Assembly: GCF_022539505.1 (NCBI RefSeq)
Contig: NC_061511.1
Location: forward strand, 36,879,144-36,943,143
DNA: 64,000 bases
DNA from: Lolium rigidum
Taxonomy: Eukaryota; Streptophyta; Magnoliopsida; Poales; Poaceae
Direction of reading: 5' to 3'
A program made the translations under genes and the position numbers. The notes under the pieces are model-generated. The model did no database searches. It was not told the origin of the DNA and saw only the letters and a list, made by a program, of their open reading frames with translations. Positions 33,947 through 45,764 of the stretch are shown piece by piece; the stretch's first letter is position 1; each line of letters starts with the position of its first letter.

Positions 33947-36286
33947 AAAGCAATATAACAAGTGCAATAAGCAAGTATGTAAGAATCAATGCACAGTTCA
34001 CACAAGTGTTTGCTTCTTGAGATGGAGAGAAATGGGTAAACCGACTCAACATAAAAGTAGAAGAATGGTCCTTCAAAGAGGAAAGCATCGATTGCTATAT
34101 TTGTGCTAGAGCTTTTATTTTGAAAACATGAAACAATTTTGTCAACGGTAGTAATAAAGCATATGAGTTATGTAAATTATATCTTACAAGTTGCAAGCCT
34201 CATGCATAGTATACTAATAGTGCCCGCACCTTGTCCTAATTAGCTTGGACTACCGGATCATCGCAATACACATGTTTTAACCAAGTGTCACAATGGGGTA
34301 CCTCCATGCCGCCCGTACAAAGGTCTAAGGAGAAAGCTCGCATTTTGGATTTCTCGCTTTTGATTATTCTCAACTTAGACATCCATACCGGGACAACATG
34401 GACAACAGATAATGGACTCCTCTTAAATGCATAAGCATGTGGCAACAATTATTATTCTCATATGAGATTGAGGATATATGTCCAAAACTGAAACTTCCAC
34501 CATGAATCATGGCTTAAGTTAGCGGTCCAATGTTCTTCTCTAACAATATGTATGCTCCAACCATAAAGGTGGTAGATCTCTCTTACTTCAGACAAGACGG
34601 ACATGCATAGCAACTCACATGATATTCAACAAAGGGTAGTTGATGGCGTCCCCGTAAACATGGTTATCGCACAACAAGCAACTTAATAAGAGATAAAGTG
34701 CATAAGTACATATTCAATACCACAATAGTTTTTAAGCTATTTGTCCCATGAGCTATATATTGCAAAGGCGAATGATGGAATTTAAAGGTAGCACTCAAGC
34801 AATTTACTTTGGAATGGCGGAGAAATACCATGTAGTAGGTAGGTATGGTGGACACAAATGGCATAGTGGTTGGCTCAAGGATTTTGGATGCATGAGAAGT
34901 ATTCCCTCTCGATACAAGGCTTAGGCTAGCAAGGTTATTTGAAACAAACACAAGGATGAACCGGTGCAGCAAAACTCACATAAAAGACATATTGTAAACA
35001 TTATAAGACTCTACACCGTCTTCCTTGTTGTTCAAACTCTTTACTAGAAATTATCTAGACCTTAGAGAGACCAACTATGCAAACCATATTTTAGCAAGCT
35101 CTATGTATTTCTTCATTAATGGGTGCAAAGTATATGATGCAAGAGCTTAAACATGAGCACAACAATTGCCAAGTATCAAATTATCCAAGACATTTTATCA
35201 ATTACTACATGTAGCATTTCCCGTTTCCAACCATATAAAAATGAACGAAGCAGTTGTAACCTTCGCCATGAACACTAAAAGATAAAGCGAAGAACACATG
35301 TGTTCATATGAACCAGCGGAGCGTGTCTCTCTCCCACACAAGCATTTATTCAAACAAAAACAAAAACAAAAACAAACCGACGCTCCAAGCAAAGTACATA
35401 AGATGTGACTAAATAAAAATATAGTTTCAGGGGAGGAACCTGATAATGTTGTCGATGAAGAAGGGGATGCCTTGGGCATCCCCAAGCTTAGACGCTTGAG
35501 TCTTCTTAGAATATGCAGGGGTGAACCACCGGGGCATCCCCAAGCTTAGAGCTTTCACTCTCCTTGATCATATTGTATCATACTCCTCTCTTGATCCTTG
35601 AAAACTTCCTCCACACCAAACTCGAAACAACTCATTAGAGGGTTAGTGGACAATAAAAATTAACATGTTCAGAGGTTACACAATCATTCTTAACACTTCT
35701 GGACACTCCATAAAGCTACTGGACATTAATGGATCAAAGAAATTCATCCAACATAGCAAAAGAGGCAATGCGAAATAAAAGGCAGAATCTGTCAAAACAG
35801 AACAGTCCGTAAAGATGGATTTTATTGAGGCACCAGACTTACTCAAATGAAAATTCCCAAATTGAATGAAAGTTGCGTACATATCTGAGGATCACTCACG
35901 TAAATTGGCTTAATTTTCTGAGTTACCTACAGAGAATTAGACCCAGATTTGTGACAGCAAAGAAATCTGTTTCTGCGCAGTAATCCAAATCTAGTATCAA
36001 CCTTTCTATCAACGACTTTACTTGGCACAACAAAACACAAAACTAAGATAAAGAGAGGTTGCTACAGTAGTAAACAACTTCCAAGACACAAATATAAAAC
36101 AAAGTACTGTAGCAAAATAACACATGGGTTATCTCCCAAGAAGTTCTTTCTTTATAGCCGTTAAGATGGGCTCAGCAGTTTTTATGATGCACTTGCAAGA
36201 AATAGTATTTGAAGCAAAAGAGAGCATCAAGAGGCAAATTAAAAAACACATTTAAGCCTAACATGCTTCCTATGCATAGGAATCTT
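33947..36286 (-). other. N2 3' UTR (main part)
   Basis: AAAGC at 33947-33951 is the right copy of the G3 target duplication. The rest is AT-rich, non-coding and closely similar to 49011-51161 (N5) and 55010-57230 (N6), and partly to A1's 3' UTR in the opposite sense (34860-34960 versus about 43020-43170). Extra polypurine-like copies (minus-strand AAGCTTGGGGATGCC) occur near 35475-35495 and 35539-35556. No gene seen. Confidence 0.75.
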
Positions 36287-36919
36287 CTAAATAAACAAGT
36301 TCATGAAGAGCAAAGTAACAAGCATAGGAAGATAAAACAAGTGTAGCTTCAAAAATTTCAGCACATAGAGAGGCATTTTAGTAACATGAAAATTTCTACA
36401 ACCATATTTTCCTCTCTCATAATAACTTTCAGTATCATCATGAGCAAACTCAACAATATAACTATCACATAAAGCATTCTTATCATGAGTCTCATGCATA
36501 AAATTATTACTCTCCACATAGGCATAATCAATTTTATTAGTAATAGTGGGAGCAAACTTAACAAAGTAGCTATCATTATTATTCTCATCAAGTGTAGGAG
36601 GCATAGTATAATCACAACAAAATTTACTCTCCATAGTAGGTGGCACCAAAAGACCACTATCATTATAATCATCATAAATAGGAGGCAAAGTATCATCAAA
36701 GAAAATTTTCTCCTCAATGCTTGGGGGACTAAAAAGATCATGAAAACCAGCTTCCCCAAGCTTAGAACTTTCTATATCATTATCAACAATGGTGTTCAAA
36801 GCGTTCATACTAATATTACTACCAGCATGCAAATAAGGTTCCATAGGTTTTTTAATTTTCGTATCAAACCATCCATGTCTTAAATCAGGAAATAGAATAA
36901 GAAGCTCATTGTTGTCCAT
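36287..36919 (-). CDS. N2 ORF, unknown acidic protein with hydrophobic C-terminus
   Basis: A 210-residue ORF beginning MDNNELLILFPDLRHGWFD. It is rich in Asp, Asn and Ser, with two similar segments (DDTLPPIYDD and DYTMPPTLDE), and ends in a hydrophobic stretch (LKLHLFYLPMLVTLLFMNLF) that could be a membrane anchor. It is the only ORF of N2 and follows the primer site directly, where gag would be expected. N5 has a homologue (51162-51902) in which the codon at the N2 stop position is a sense codon, so N2's protein may be shortened by a TAG. No match to a known domain is recognised. Conservation between N2 and N5 suggests that it matters to these elements or was simply copied with them. Confidence 0.6.
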   Translation of the reverse strand: MDNNELLILFPDLRHGWFDTKIKKPMEPYLHAGSNISMNALNTIVDNDIESSKLGEAGFHDLFSPPSIEEKIFFDDTLPPIYDDYNDSGLLVPPTMESKFCCDYTMPPTLDENNNDSYFVKFAPTITNKIDYAYVESNNFMHETHDKNALCDSYIVEFAHDDTESYYERGKYGCRNFHVTKMPLYVLKFLKLHLFYLPMLVTLLFMNLFI

Positions 36920-37079
36920 TATGCCTAACTAGTGTAAACAAGAAACAAAAAGATGCAATTGCAGGATCTAAAGGAAATAGCTTCGAGTACTTACAACGGC
37001 GAAAATAGCTTAGTAGCCGAGATCCGGAGTGTGAGTAACTTTTACCTTTCCTCCCCGGCAACGGCGCCAGAAAATAGCT
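36920..37079 (-). other. N2 leader with primer-binding site
   Basis: The minus-strand primer site TGGCGCCGTTGCCGGGGA lies at 37069-37052, ten bases from the LTR. It is identical to that of A1. Confidence 0.88.
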
Positions 37080-38585
37080 TGATGTCTACGGGTGCTTCTA
37101 TTCTTGTAGACAGTGTTGGGCCTCCAAGAGCAGAGGTTTGTAGAACAGCAGCAAGTTTCCCTTAAGTGGATCACCCAAGGTTTATCGAACTCGGGGAGGA
37201 AGAGGTCAAAGATATCCCTCTCATGCAACCCTGCAACCACAAAGCAAGAAGTCTCTTGTGTCCCCAACACACCTAATAGATGCACTAGTTCGGCGAAGAG
37301 ATAGTGAAATACAGGTGGTATGAATGAATATGAGCAGTAGTAACGGCGCCAGAAAATAGCTTGCTGGCGTGTAGTTGATGGTGGTTATATGGCAGCAGTA
37401 GTAACACAGTAAAACAGTAAACAAGCAGCGATAGCAGTATTTAGGAACAAGGCATAGGGATCATACTTTCACTAGTGGACACTCTCAACATTGATCGCAT
37501 AATAAATAACTCTTTCTCATATGTGCTACATACACTCTTTTGTTGGATGATGAACACATTGCGTAGGATTACACGAACCCTCAATGCCGGAGTTAACAAG
37601 CTCCACAATTCAATGTTCATATTTAAATAACCTTAGAGCATAATAGATCATTGCAAAATAAACCAAGAACTAACATAGTGCACACACCGTCCACATTACA
37701 CTATGAAGGAGGAATAGATCACATCAATACTATCATAATGATAATTAACTCCACAATCTACAAGAGATCATAATCATAGCCTACGACAAGAACCACACGG
37801 TGCACACACTAGTCACCTTTACACCATGCAGGAGGAATAGACTACTTTAATAATATCACATGAGTAGCACACAACTAGTAGCGATACAAAGCTCATCATA
37901 TGGATCTCAATCATGTAAAGCAGCTCATGAGATCATTGTATTGAAGTACATAGGAGAGAGATTAACCACATAGCTACCGGTACAGCCCCGAGCCTTGATG
38001 GAGAACTACTCCCTCCTCATGGGAGACAGCAGCGTTGATGGAGATGGGGGTGGTGTCGATGGAGGAGCCTTCCGGGGGCACTTCCCCGTCCCGGCGGCGT
38101 GCCGGAACAGAGACTCCTGTCCCCCAGATCTTGGCTTCGTGATGGCGGCGGCTCTGGAAGGTTTCTCGTACCGTGGTTTTTCCGTATCGAGGTTTTAGGT
38201 CTGGGACCTTTATATAGGCGAAGAGGCGGAGTCGGAGGGGCGACGAGGCGGCGACACCATAGGGGGGCGCGGCCCAGGCCCTGGCCACGCCACCCTGTCG
38301 TCTGGGGCCCACAGGGCTCTCCTCTGGCGGCTCTCGTGTGTTCTGGATGCTTCCGGGCAAAATAGGAACCTGGGCGTTGATTTCGTCCAATTCCGAGAAT
38401 ATTTCGTTACTAGGATTTCTGAAACCAAAAACAGCAGAAAACAGGAACTGGCACTTCGGCTTCTTGTTAATAGGTTAGTTCCAGAAAATGCACGAATATG
38501 ACATAAAGTGTGCATAAAACATGTAGATATCATCAATAATGTGGCATGGAACATAAGAAATTATCGATACGTCAGAAGCGTATCA
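37080..38585 (-). repeat. N2 5' LTR (1506 bp)
   Basis: The partner of 6033-7535. The minus-strand TATA box CCTATATAAAGG is at 38218-38207. The internal copy of the primer-site/LTR junction is at 37342-37363, and 22 bp of it are identical to the real junction at 37060-37081. The terminal hairpin seen in the other LTR is damaged here (GTCAGAAGCGTATCA). Confidence 0.92.
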
Positions 38586-38590
38586 TCAAT

Positions 38591-41500
38591 CTATTCTTAA
38601 GCATGATTTACCGGTGGAAGATTTGGGTGCAACACCACCACCAAAGGAAGATCCTGTCTTTGATTTAAAACCATTGCCTGATAATCTTAAATATGCTCAT
38701 ATGGATGATAAGAAAATATATCCTGTTATTATTCGTTCTAAGCTTTCAGAGTTTGAAGAAGAAAGGTTATTGGAAATACTGAAGAAATACCGAGGTGCTA
38801 TTGGCTACACTCTTGATGACTTGAAGGGGATTTCTCCCTCTATTTTCCAACACGCCATTAATATGGAAGATGATGCGAAGCCTGTTGTTGAACCTCAGCG
38901 TCGTCTAATTCCTAAGATGAAGGATGTGGTAAGAAATGAGGTATTAAGACTCCTTGAAGCTGGTATTATATATCCTATTGCTGATAGTAGATGGGTTAGT
39001 CATGTGCATTGTGTTCCTAAGAAAGGAGGAATGACTGTTGTGCCTAATGATAATGATGAGCTCATACCTCAAAGAGTAGTTGTAGGTTATAGAATGTGCA
39101 TTGATTATCGAAAAGTTAATAAGGTTACTAAGAAAGATCATTACCCTTTGCCTTTTATTGATCAAATGTTAGAAAGGTTATCTAAAAATACTCATTTTTG
39201 CTTTCTTGATGGTTATTCTGGGTTTTCACAAATTGCTCTTAAAACTAAAGATCAAGAGAAAACCACTTTCACTTGTCCCTATGGAACTTATGCTTATAGG
39301 CGTATGCCTTTTGGTTTATGTAATGCTCCTGCAACTTTTCAAAGATGCATGTCTGCTATTTTTCATGGCTTTTGTGAGAGTATTGTAGAGGTATTCATGG
39401 ATGATTTTTCTGTCTATGGGAATTCTTTTGATAGTTGCTTGCGAAACCTTGATAAAGTTTTGCAGAGATGTGAAGAAACTAACCTTGTTCTTAATTGGGA
39501 GAAATGCCACTTTATTGTTAATGAAGGAATTGTTTTGGGACATAAAATTTCTGAGAGAGGTATTGAAGTTGATAGAGCTAAAGTTGAAGCCATTGAGAAG
39601 ATGCCCTATCCTAGGGATGTTAAAGGTATTCGTAGTGTTCTTGGTCATGCTGGGTTTTATAGGAGATTTATTAAAGACTTCTCTAAGATTTCAAAGCCTC
39701 TTACTAATCTTCTTCAAAAAGATGTACCTTTTGTTTTTGATGATGATTGTAAGGAAGCTTTTGAAACTCTAAAGAAAGCCTTAACAACTGCCCCTATAGT
39801 TGAACCTCCCGATTGGAACGTACCATTTGAAATTATGTGTGATGCTAGTGATTTTGTTGTAGGCGCTGTTCTTGGACAGCGAGTAGATAAAAAACTGAAT
39901 GTTATTCATTATGCTAGTAAAACTCTTGATGCTGCTCAAAGAAATTATGCTACTACTGAAAAAGAATTGTTAGCTGTAGTCTTTGCTTGTGATAAATTTA
40001 GATCTTATATTGTTGATTCAAAAGTTACGATTCATACTGATCATGCTCGCAATTAGATACCTTATGACAAAGAAAGATGCTAAGCCAAGGCTTATTAGAT
40101 GGGTACTTCTTTTGCAAGAATTTGATTTACATATTGTAGATAGGAAAGGTGCTGATAATCCTGTTGCTGATAATTTGTCTAGATTGGAAAATATTGCTTA
40201 TGATCTTGTTCCTGTTAATGATAGTTTTCCAAATGAACAATTGGCTGTAATAAAGGTGAGCTCGCGATATAGTCCTTGGTATGCTGATTATGCTAACTTT
40301 ATTGTTTCCAAGTACTTGCCTCCAACCTTTTCAGCTCAGCAAAGGAGGAAATTCTTTTATGACTTGAGGCATTATTTTTGGGATGACCCACACTTATATA
40401 AAGAAGGAGTGGATGGTATTCTGCGAAGATGTGTTCCCGAATATGAACAACAAGAGATATTGAGTAAATGTCATGGTAGCGCTTATGGAGGACATCACGC
40501 CGGAGATAGAACCGCGCAAAAGGTTCTACAATCAGGTTTTTATTGGCCAACTCTCTTCAAAGATGCAAGGAAGTTTATTTTATCTTGTGATGAATGTCAA
40601 AGGGTTGGTAATATCTCCGGACGCAATGAAATGCCTATGAATTATACTCTTGTTATTGAACCGTTTGATTGTTGGGGATTTGACTTCATGGGACCTTTTC
40701 CCTCTTCGAAGGTAACACTCATATACTTGTTGCTCGTTGATTATGTTACTAAATGGGTGGAAGCCATACCTACAAAAAGTGCTGATGGTGAGACCTCTTT
40801 AAGAATGCTTTTAGACATTATTTTTCCTAGATTTGGAGTTCCTAGATATATTATGACAGATGGAGGTTCTCATTTTATTCATGGTGGTTTTAGAAACACT
40901 CTTGCTAAATATGGTATTAATCATAGAATTTCTTCCGCTTATCATCCTCAAACTAGTGGGCAAGTAGAACTATTAAATAGAGAGATTAAATCTATCTTGC
41001 AAAAGACTATTAATAAAACTAGAAAGAATTGGGCTAGTAAATTGAAGGAAGCACTATGGGCTTATAGAACTGCTTATAAAAATCCCATGGGAATGTCACC
41101 TTATAAAATGGTTCATGGAAAAACTTGTCATTTACCTTTAGAACTAGAGCACAAAGCTTATTGGGCTGTTAGAGAACTAAATAAAGATCCTAAACTAGCC
41201 GGCAATAAGAGGTTGCTGCAATTAAGTTCTCTAGATGAATGGAGAAGTGAAGCTTATGAAAATGCTAAACTCTTTAAAGAGAAAGTTAAGAAATGGCATG
41301 ATAGAAGGATTATCAAGAGAGAGTTTAATATTGGGGATAAAGTCCTATTGTATCGGTCTCGTCTCAGATTCTTTGCAGGGAAATTACTCTAGAAATGGGA
41401 AGGACCATATGTTGTTGAGGAAGTGTATCGATCAGGAGCAATTAAAATTAGTTCTCTCCAAGGCAACGCCACGCAAGTGGTGAATGGACAAAGACTCAAG

Positions 41501-41614
41501 CATTATATCTCAGGTGATTCTTATAATGTAGATGTTGATGTTATTCAAGTGGAAACACCGGAGGCTTTCATTAAAGGTCAAATTGACAGTCCGCCAGAAC
41601 TCGACTTTGAATAG
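38591..41614 (+). pseudogene. A1 pol: reverse transcriptase, RNase H, integrase
   Basis: Continues the gag-protease frame of 4343-6032 after N2. RT landmarks: WVSHVHCVPKKGG (about 38994), MCIDYRKVNKVTKKDHYPLP (39094), FLDGYSGFSQI and catalytic FMDDFSVYG (39393-39420). RNase H: CDASDFVVGAVLGQ (39838) and TDHA (about 40036). A one-base insertion near 40048 shifts the frame at that point. Integrase: zinc motif [12 protein letters not shown] ... CDECQRVG, catalytic Asp in FDFMGPFP (about 40677), Asp in TDGGSHF (about 40857) and Glu in [10 protein letters not shown] (about 40957). A TAG at 41390-41392 interrupts the C-terminal domain, which goes on to 41614. Catalytic residues are all present; two small lesions make this copy defective. 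Confidence 0.9.
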
Positions 41615-41952
41615 GTAACAGTAGAGGTAATAAAAAGTTCGTGATTTACTTTCCGAACAATGTTTTTGCTGTTTTTGGAAAATACGAAAAATTACGAGAT
41701 CGAAACGGAGTGGAGGAGGCGCACGAGGAGGTGCCCTCATAGGCCGGCGCAGGCCCCAGCCTGGCCGCACCGCCCTATGAGCTGGCCGCCTCGTCGCCCC
41801 TTTCCGACTCTGGTTCGACCTGGTACTTTCCGTTTGTTGTGAATTTTTTTGCTATATAATCCCCCGGACCCCTGGAGGTCCGTATATCGTTTTCTCGACG
41901 TGTTTTGTTTCGAGCTGTTTCTGCCAGGATCTATTTTCAATCTAGGAGCACC
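41615..41952 (+). promoter_or_regulatory. Putative internal promoter between A1 pol and the post-pol ORF
   Basis: GC-rich sequence resembling LTR U3 DNA (GGCCGCACCGCCCTATGAG, compare 44559-44578) leads to a TATA-like GCTATATAAT at 41851-41860. This is about 95 bp before the ATG at 41953. It could drive a separate transcript for the downstream ORF; no direct evidence. Confidence 0.4.
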
Positions 41953-42475
41953 ATGGTCTCCAACAACAAGGACAAGGAGCCTTCGGAGGAAGGTATCCAA
42001 GACCCCGAGTTGAAGGAAGAAGTCAAGGAGGATGATGAGGAAGTCGAAGAAGCTCCGCGAGTACGCCCGCGCACCACCATTGCAAGCATCGGAGTGGTGT
42101 CAAACCCGTTCAACGCCAAGAAGAGTGCCCGGAGGAGGAGTTCCACGTCATTACCTAGCTCCAAAGACATCTTCTTCAGGCACTTACCATCCCTTCTGCA
42201 ATCTAATCTACAATAATCAAATTGAAAGGACTCCCAAGGCAGCATTGCCTAGCAATTGGGATATAGATCGTTCTAACACTGCAGGAAGGACGAAGCCTGA
42301 AGCTGAAGGGTGGGGAAATAACTCCAAGAATTGGGACTCGCCGTTTGACATACTTCTTAATCGCGTCGAGCACAATTCAGAGATGATCCGCAACCTCATG
42401 TACAAGATTGATGAGCTTCAGGAGCTTGTGGAGAAGCTTGTTGGGAATTCGTCACCACCATCGCCAAAGGATTAA
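41953..42475 (+). pseudogene. A1 post-pol ORF (position of Athila env-like gene)
   Basis: Starts MVSNNKDKEPSEEGIQDPEL. A strongly acidic stretch (Glu/Asp/Lys, about 41980-42050) is followed by RPRTTIASIGVV and an Arg/Ser-rich part. The first frame stops at 42214-42216. A second frame, open to 42475, continues with GWGNNSKNWDSPFDILLNRV and a short coiled-coil-like end (MIRNLMYKIDELQELVEKL). A frameshift near 42150-42200 is likely, but two separate ORFs cannot be excluded. No signal peptide or membrane segment is seen, so despite its position there is no evidence for an envelope protein. Confidence 0.6.
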
Positions 42476-44262
42476 TTCATCATCGGTATTGGCATCCCCT
42501 TGGTTTGTTCCAAGCTTGGGGGAGTGCCGCGGTATCACATCATCACTACCTTTTACTTTTTACTATCAAGTAGTGTCATATCATGAGTAGGGAAGTTATC
42601 ATATAAGATGGGTTGCAGTGTGGAAGTATCTCTCCTTTAGTTGGTTGTCTATGTATCCCTTGGTGTGAGTTATCGATATGAAATATTAATGAGAAGTCTT
42701 ATCATTTACATATCGCACACCTTATTTTAGTTTGCAATTTCTATTATATAATTGATCTTGATTTTAGTATTGGTACCACTTTGGGAGCATTGAGTAAATC
42801 TATTTGGTTTTGGCAAACTTAGCATTGGTCAATAGCAACAACACCTTGAGGTTTAAGTAGAAAAGAGAAATACATATAGTTGTTTCATTGTCTTCCTTTC
42901 TTGTTAGCTCATAGCTTATTATTCTGAAGTTAAGATTGTTTGTGCTTACAAGAAAGATGCATGATTGTTTCTATCACATTTATATTCGTTTGTTTCCCTC
43001 GACTCTTATGCTTGCTAATTAACCTTGCTAGCCAAAGACCTGTACTGAGAGGGAATGCTTCTCGTGCATCCAAACCTGAACCCAAACCTATGCCATTTGT
43101 GTCCACCATATCTACCTACTGCATGGTATTTCCTGCCATTCCAAGTAAATACTTCATCTGCTACCTTTAAACAATTCAAAACTTATTACTTCTTATTTGT
43201 GTCAATGTTTTATAGCTCATGAGGAAGTATGTGGTGTTTTATCTTTCAGTCTTGTTAGGCAGCTTCCACTAATGGACTAGTGGCTTCATCCACTTATCCT
43301 ATAATTTTGCAAAAAGAGCTGGCAACGGGGTTCCCGACCCCAATTAATCAACTTTCATTAATAATTCTCTTCACATGTTTTGCTCGATTCATCGGTAAGC
43401 AACTTAATTTTGCAATAGACACTCCTCCATGGTATGAGATTGTTGGAAGGCACCCGAGGATTCGGTTAGCCATGGCTTGTGTAAGCAAAGGTTGGGGGAG
43501 TGTCATCCTTAAATAAACTAAAGTACATGTGTAAACAAAAGAGAAGAGGGATGATCTACCTTGCTGGTAGAGATAACGTCCTTCATGGGAGCCGCTCTTT
43601 GGAGGTCTGTTTGGAAAGGGGGTTAGAGTACCCGCTACCGTTCGTTGACAACAACAAACACCTCTCAAAACTTTACTTTTATTCTCTTTATATGATTTCA
43701 AAACTGAAAAAGCTCTAGCACATGATTTAATCCCCGCTTCCCTCTCGCGAAGGGCCTGTCTTTTACTTTATGTTGAGTCAGTACACCTATTTCCCTCCAT
43801 CTCAAGCAAGCATTTGAGTTGTTGTGATCAAACTATTATATTGTTATTTGCTTCATCATGTCTTTTATTCTTCCTTGTTTAGTACAAGTTTTACCTGAAT
43901 GAATATAGCTTTGAAAGTTATCAATGATCATTATGATTGAGTATGCAAGATAAGCCATATAAACTTTAACATGAGAGCGCTGCTCAATAGATAAGTATAA
44001 TCTGTTAACTGTTCCCTGACCAAGAACAAAGTTTGCCATCACCAACTATGATTTCTTATGCACCTTTATTTGTGATTACCTTATACTTGTTTCAAGTTGA
44101 TTTATATGAGGAAGTTGTTTACTAGAATGTCTTGTGTGAATGAATATGATGCTTCTTGTCCGTATTTGATTTATCGACTCTTCACTCCATAAACATGTGG
44201 TCCTGTTTACCGAGTTCAGTTTCGCTTGGGGACAAGCGACGAAGTCTAAGCTTGGGGGGAGT
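42476..44262 (+). other. A1 3' UTR and polypurine tract
   Basis: 1.8 kb of AT-rich non-coding DNA. Secondary polypurine-like motifs lie at about 42520-42536 (CCAAGCTTGGGGGAGTGCC) and 43489-43503 (GGTTGGGGGAGTG). The functional tract AAGCTTGGGGGGAGT is at 44249-44262, next to the LTR. Segments around 43020-43180 and 43260-43680 match the 3' UTRs of N2, N5 and N6 in reverse complement. No gene seen. Confidence 0.78.
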
Positions 44263-45764
44263 TGATACGTCCAATTTGCATCACTATTTTATATCATAAT
44301 TTGCTGTTATTCATTGATATATTTCATATTTGGAGATAATACTTATGTTATTTCATCTATTTTGCATGATTCATGATTATTAGAGGATCGCGCACCGGAG
44401 CCAGGATTCTGCTGGAAAAAGCATCGTCAGAACGCAATATTTCGGAAGATCAACAATTGACGGGAATTACACGAAAACTCCTATTTTTCCAGATGACGAA
44501 GGGAGCCAGAAGGGGGAGCTGAGGAGGGCCGCCATGGGCCCCCCTCACAGGCCGGCCCTGGCCGCGCCGCCCTATGAGGAGGGGGGCCCACAGCCCCTCT
44601 CGCCTCCTTTTCTTCGCGTACTCCTTCGTCCCGAAAACCGAAGCCAGAGGGGGTACGTCGCGAAGAGTCACAGCCGCCTCTGCGGGGCGGAGAACACCAG
44701 AGAGAAAAGAGCTCTCCGGCAGGCTGAGATCTGCCGGGGAAATTTCCTCCCGGAGGGGGAAATCGACGCCATCGTCACCGCCATCGAGCTGGACATCATC
44801 TCCATCACCATCACCATCATCTTCATCATCATCACCGCCGTCTCCACCGCTGCACCTCGTCACCGCTGTAGCAATTTGGGTTTGATCTTGATTGTTTGAT
44901 AGGGGAAACTCTCCCGGTGTTGATTTCTACTTGTTATTGATGCTATTGAGTGAAACCGTTGAACCAAGGTTTATGTTCAGATTGTTATTCATTATCATAT
45001 CACCTCTGATCATGTTCCATATGATGTCTCGTGAGTAGTTCGTTTAGTTCTTGAGGACATGGGTGAAGTCTAAATGTTAGTAGTGAAGTATGATTGAGTA
45101 ATATTCAATGTTATGATATTTAAGTTGTGGTGTTATTCTTCTAGTGGTGTCGTGTGAACGTCGACTACACGACACTTCACCTTTATGGGCCTAGGGGAAT
45201 GCATCTTGTACTCGTTTGCCAATTGCGGGGTTGCCGGAGTGACGAAACCCGAGCCCCCGTTGGTATATCGATGCGGGAGGGATCGCAGGATCTCGCAGTT
45301 TAAGGCCGTGGTTAGATTTATCTTAATTACTTTCTTGTAGTTGCGGATGCTTGCAAGGGGTATAATCACAAGTATGTATTAGTCCTAGGAAGGGCGGTAC
45401 ATTAGCATAGGTTCACCCACACAACACTTATCAAAACAATGAAGATTAATTAGCCGTATGTAGCGAAAGCACTAGACTAAAATCCCGTGTGTCCTCGAGA
45501 ACGTTTGGTCATTATAAGTAAACAAACCGGCTTGTCCTTTGTGCTAAAAAGGATTGGGCCACTCGCTGCAATTGTTACTCTCGCACTTTACTTACTCGTA
45601 CTTTATTCATCCGTTACATCAAAACCCCCTGAATACTTGTCTGTGAGCATTTACAGTGAATCCTTCATCGAAACTGCTTGTCAACACCTTCTGCTCCTCG
45701 TTGGGATCGACATGCTTACTTATCGAAGATACTACGATACACCCCCTATACTTGTGGGTCATCA
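44263..45764 (+). repeat. A1 3' LTR (1502 bp)
   Basis: TGATACGTCCAATTTGC ... GTGGGTCATCA. It includes an ATC/CAT-rich microsatellite at about 44790-44840. It gives the uninterrupted sequence of the site into which C1 inserted in the 5' LTR (near 45096). The small ORFs at 44450-44899 fall in LTR DNA and are not credible. Confidence 0.92.

Larger units (their letters stand above)
6033..38585 (-). mobile_element. N2: non-autonomous Athila-type element (host of G3 and T4)
   Basis: Target duplication TCAAT is present at 6028-6032 and 38586-38590. On the minus strand: 5' LTR 38585-37080, primer site 37069-37052, one ORF (36919-36287), a long 3' UTR, a polypurine tract at 7549-7536 and 3' LTR 7535-6033. 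Without G3 and T4 it is about 6.5 kb. No protease, RT or integrase is present, so it must be mobilised in trans. It shares its primer site and much of its 3' UTR with A1. By-eye LTR divergence is about 2% (some 30 differences in 1500). Confidence 0.9.
3559..45764 (+). mobile_element. A1: Athila-lineage Gypsy LTR retrotransposon (host of C1, N2, G3, T4)
   Basis: Read without its insertions, A1 has a 5' LTR (right 667 bp visible), a primer site, gag-protease, RT-RNase H-integrase, a post-pol ORF, a 3' UTR, a polypurine tract and a 1502-bp 3' LTR. The RT signature (MCIDYRKVNK, FMDDFSVYG) and the ORF after integrase fit the Athila lineage, to which abundant Triticeae families such as Sabrina, WHAM and Fatima belong; the exact family is not assigned. 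The 667-bp LTR overlap shows roughly eleven differences by eye. Coding damage is light: one insertion by N2, one frameshift (about 40048) and one premature stop (41390). It was inserted in the pol of A0. Confidence 0.88.

Noticed and set aside
41953..42475. A1 post-pol ORF as a true envelope protein
   Set aside because: No signal peptide, membrane segment or cleavage-like motif is visible; only the position fits.
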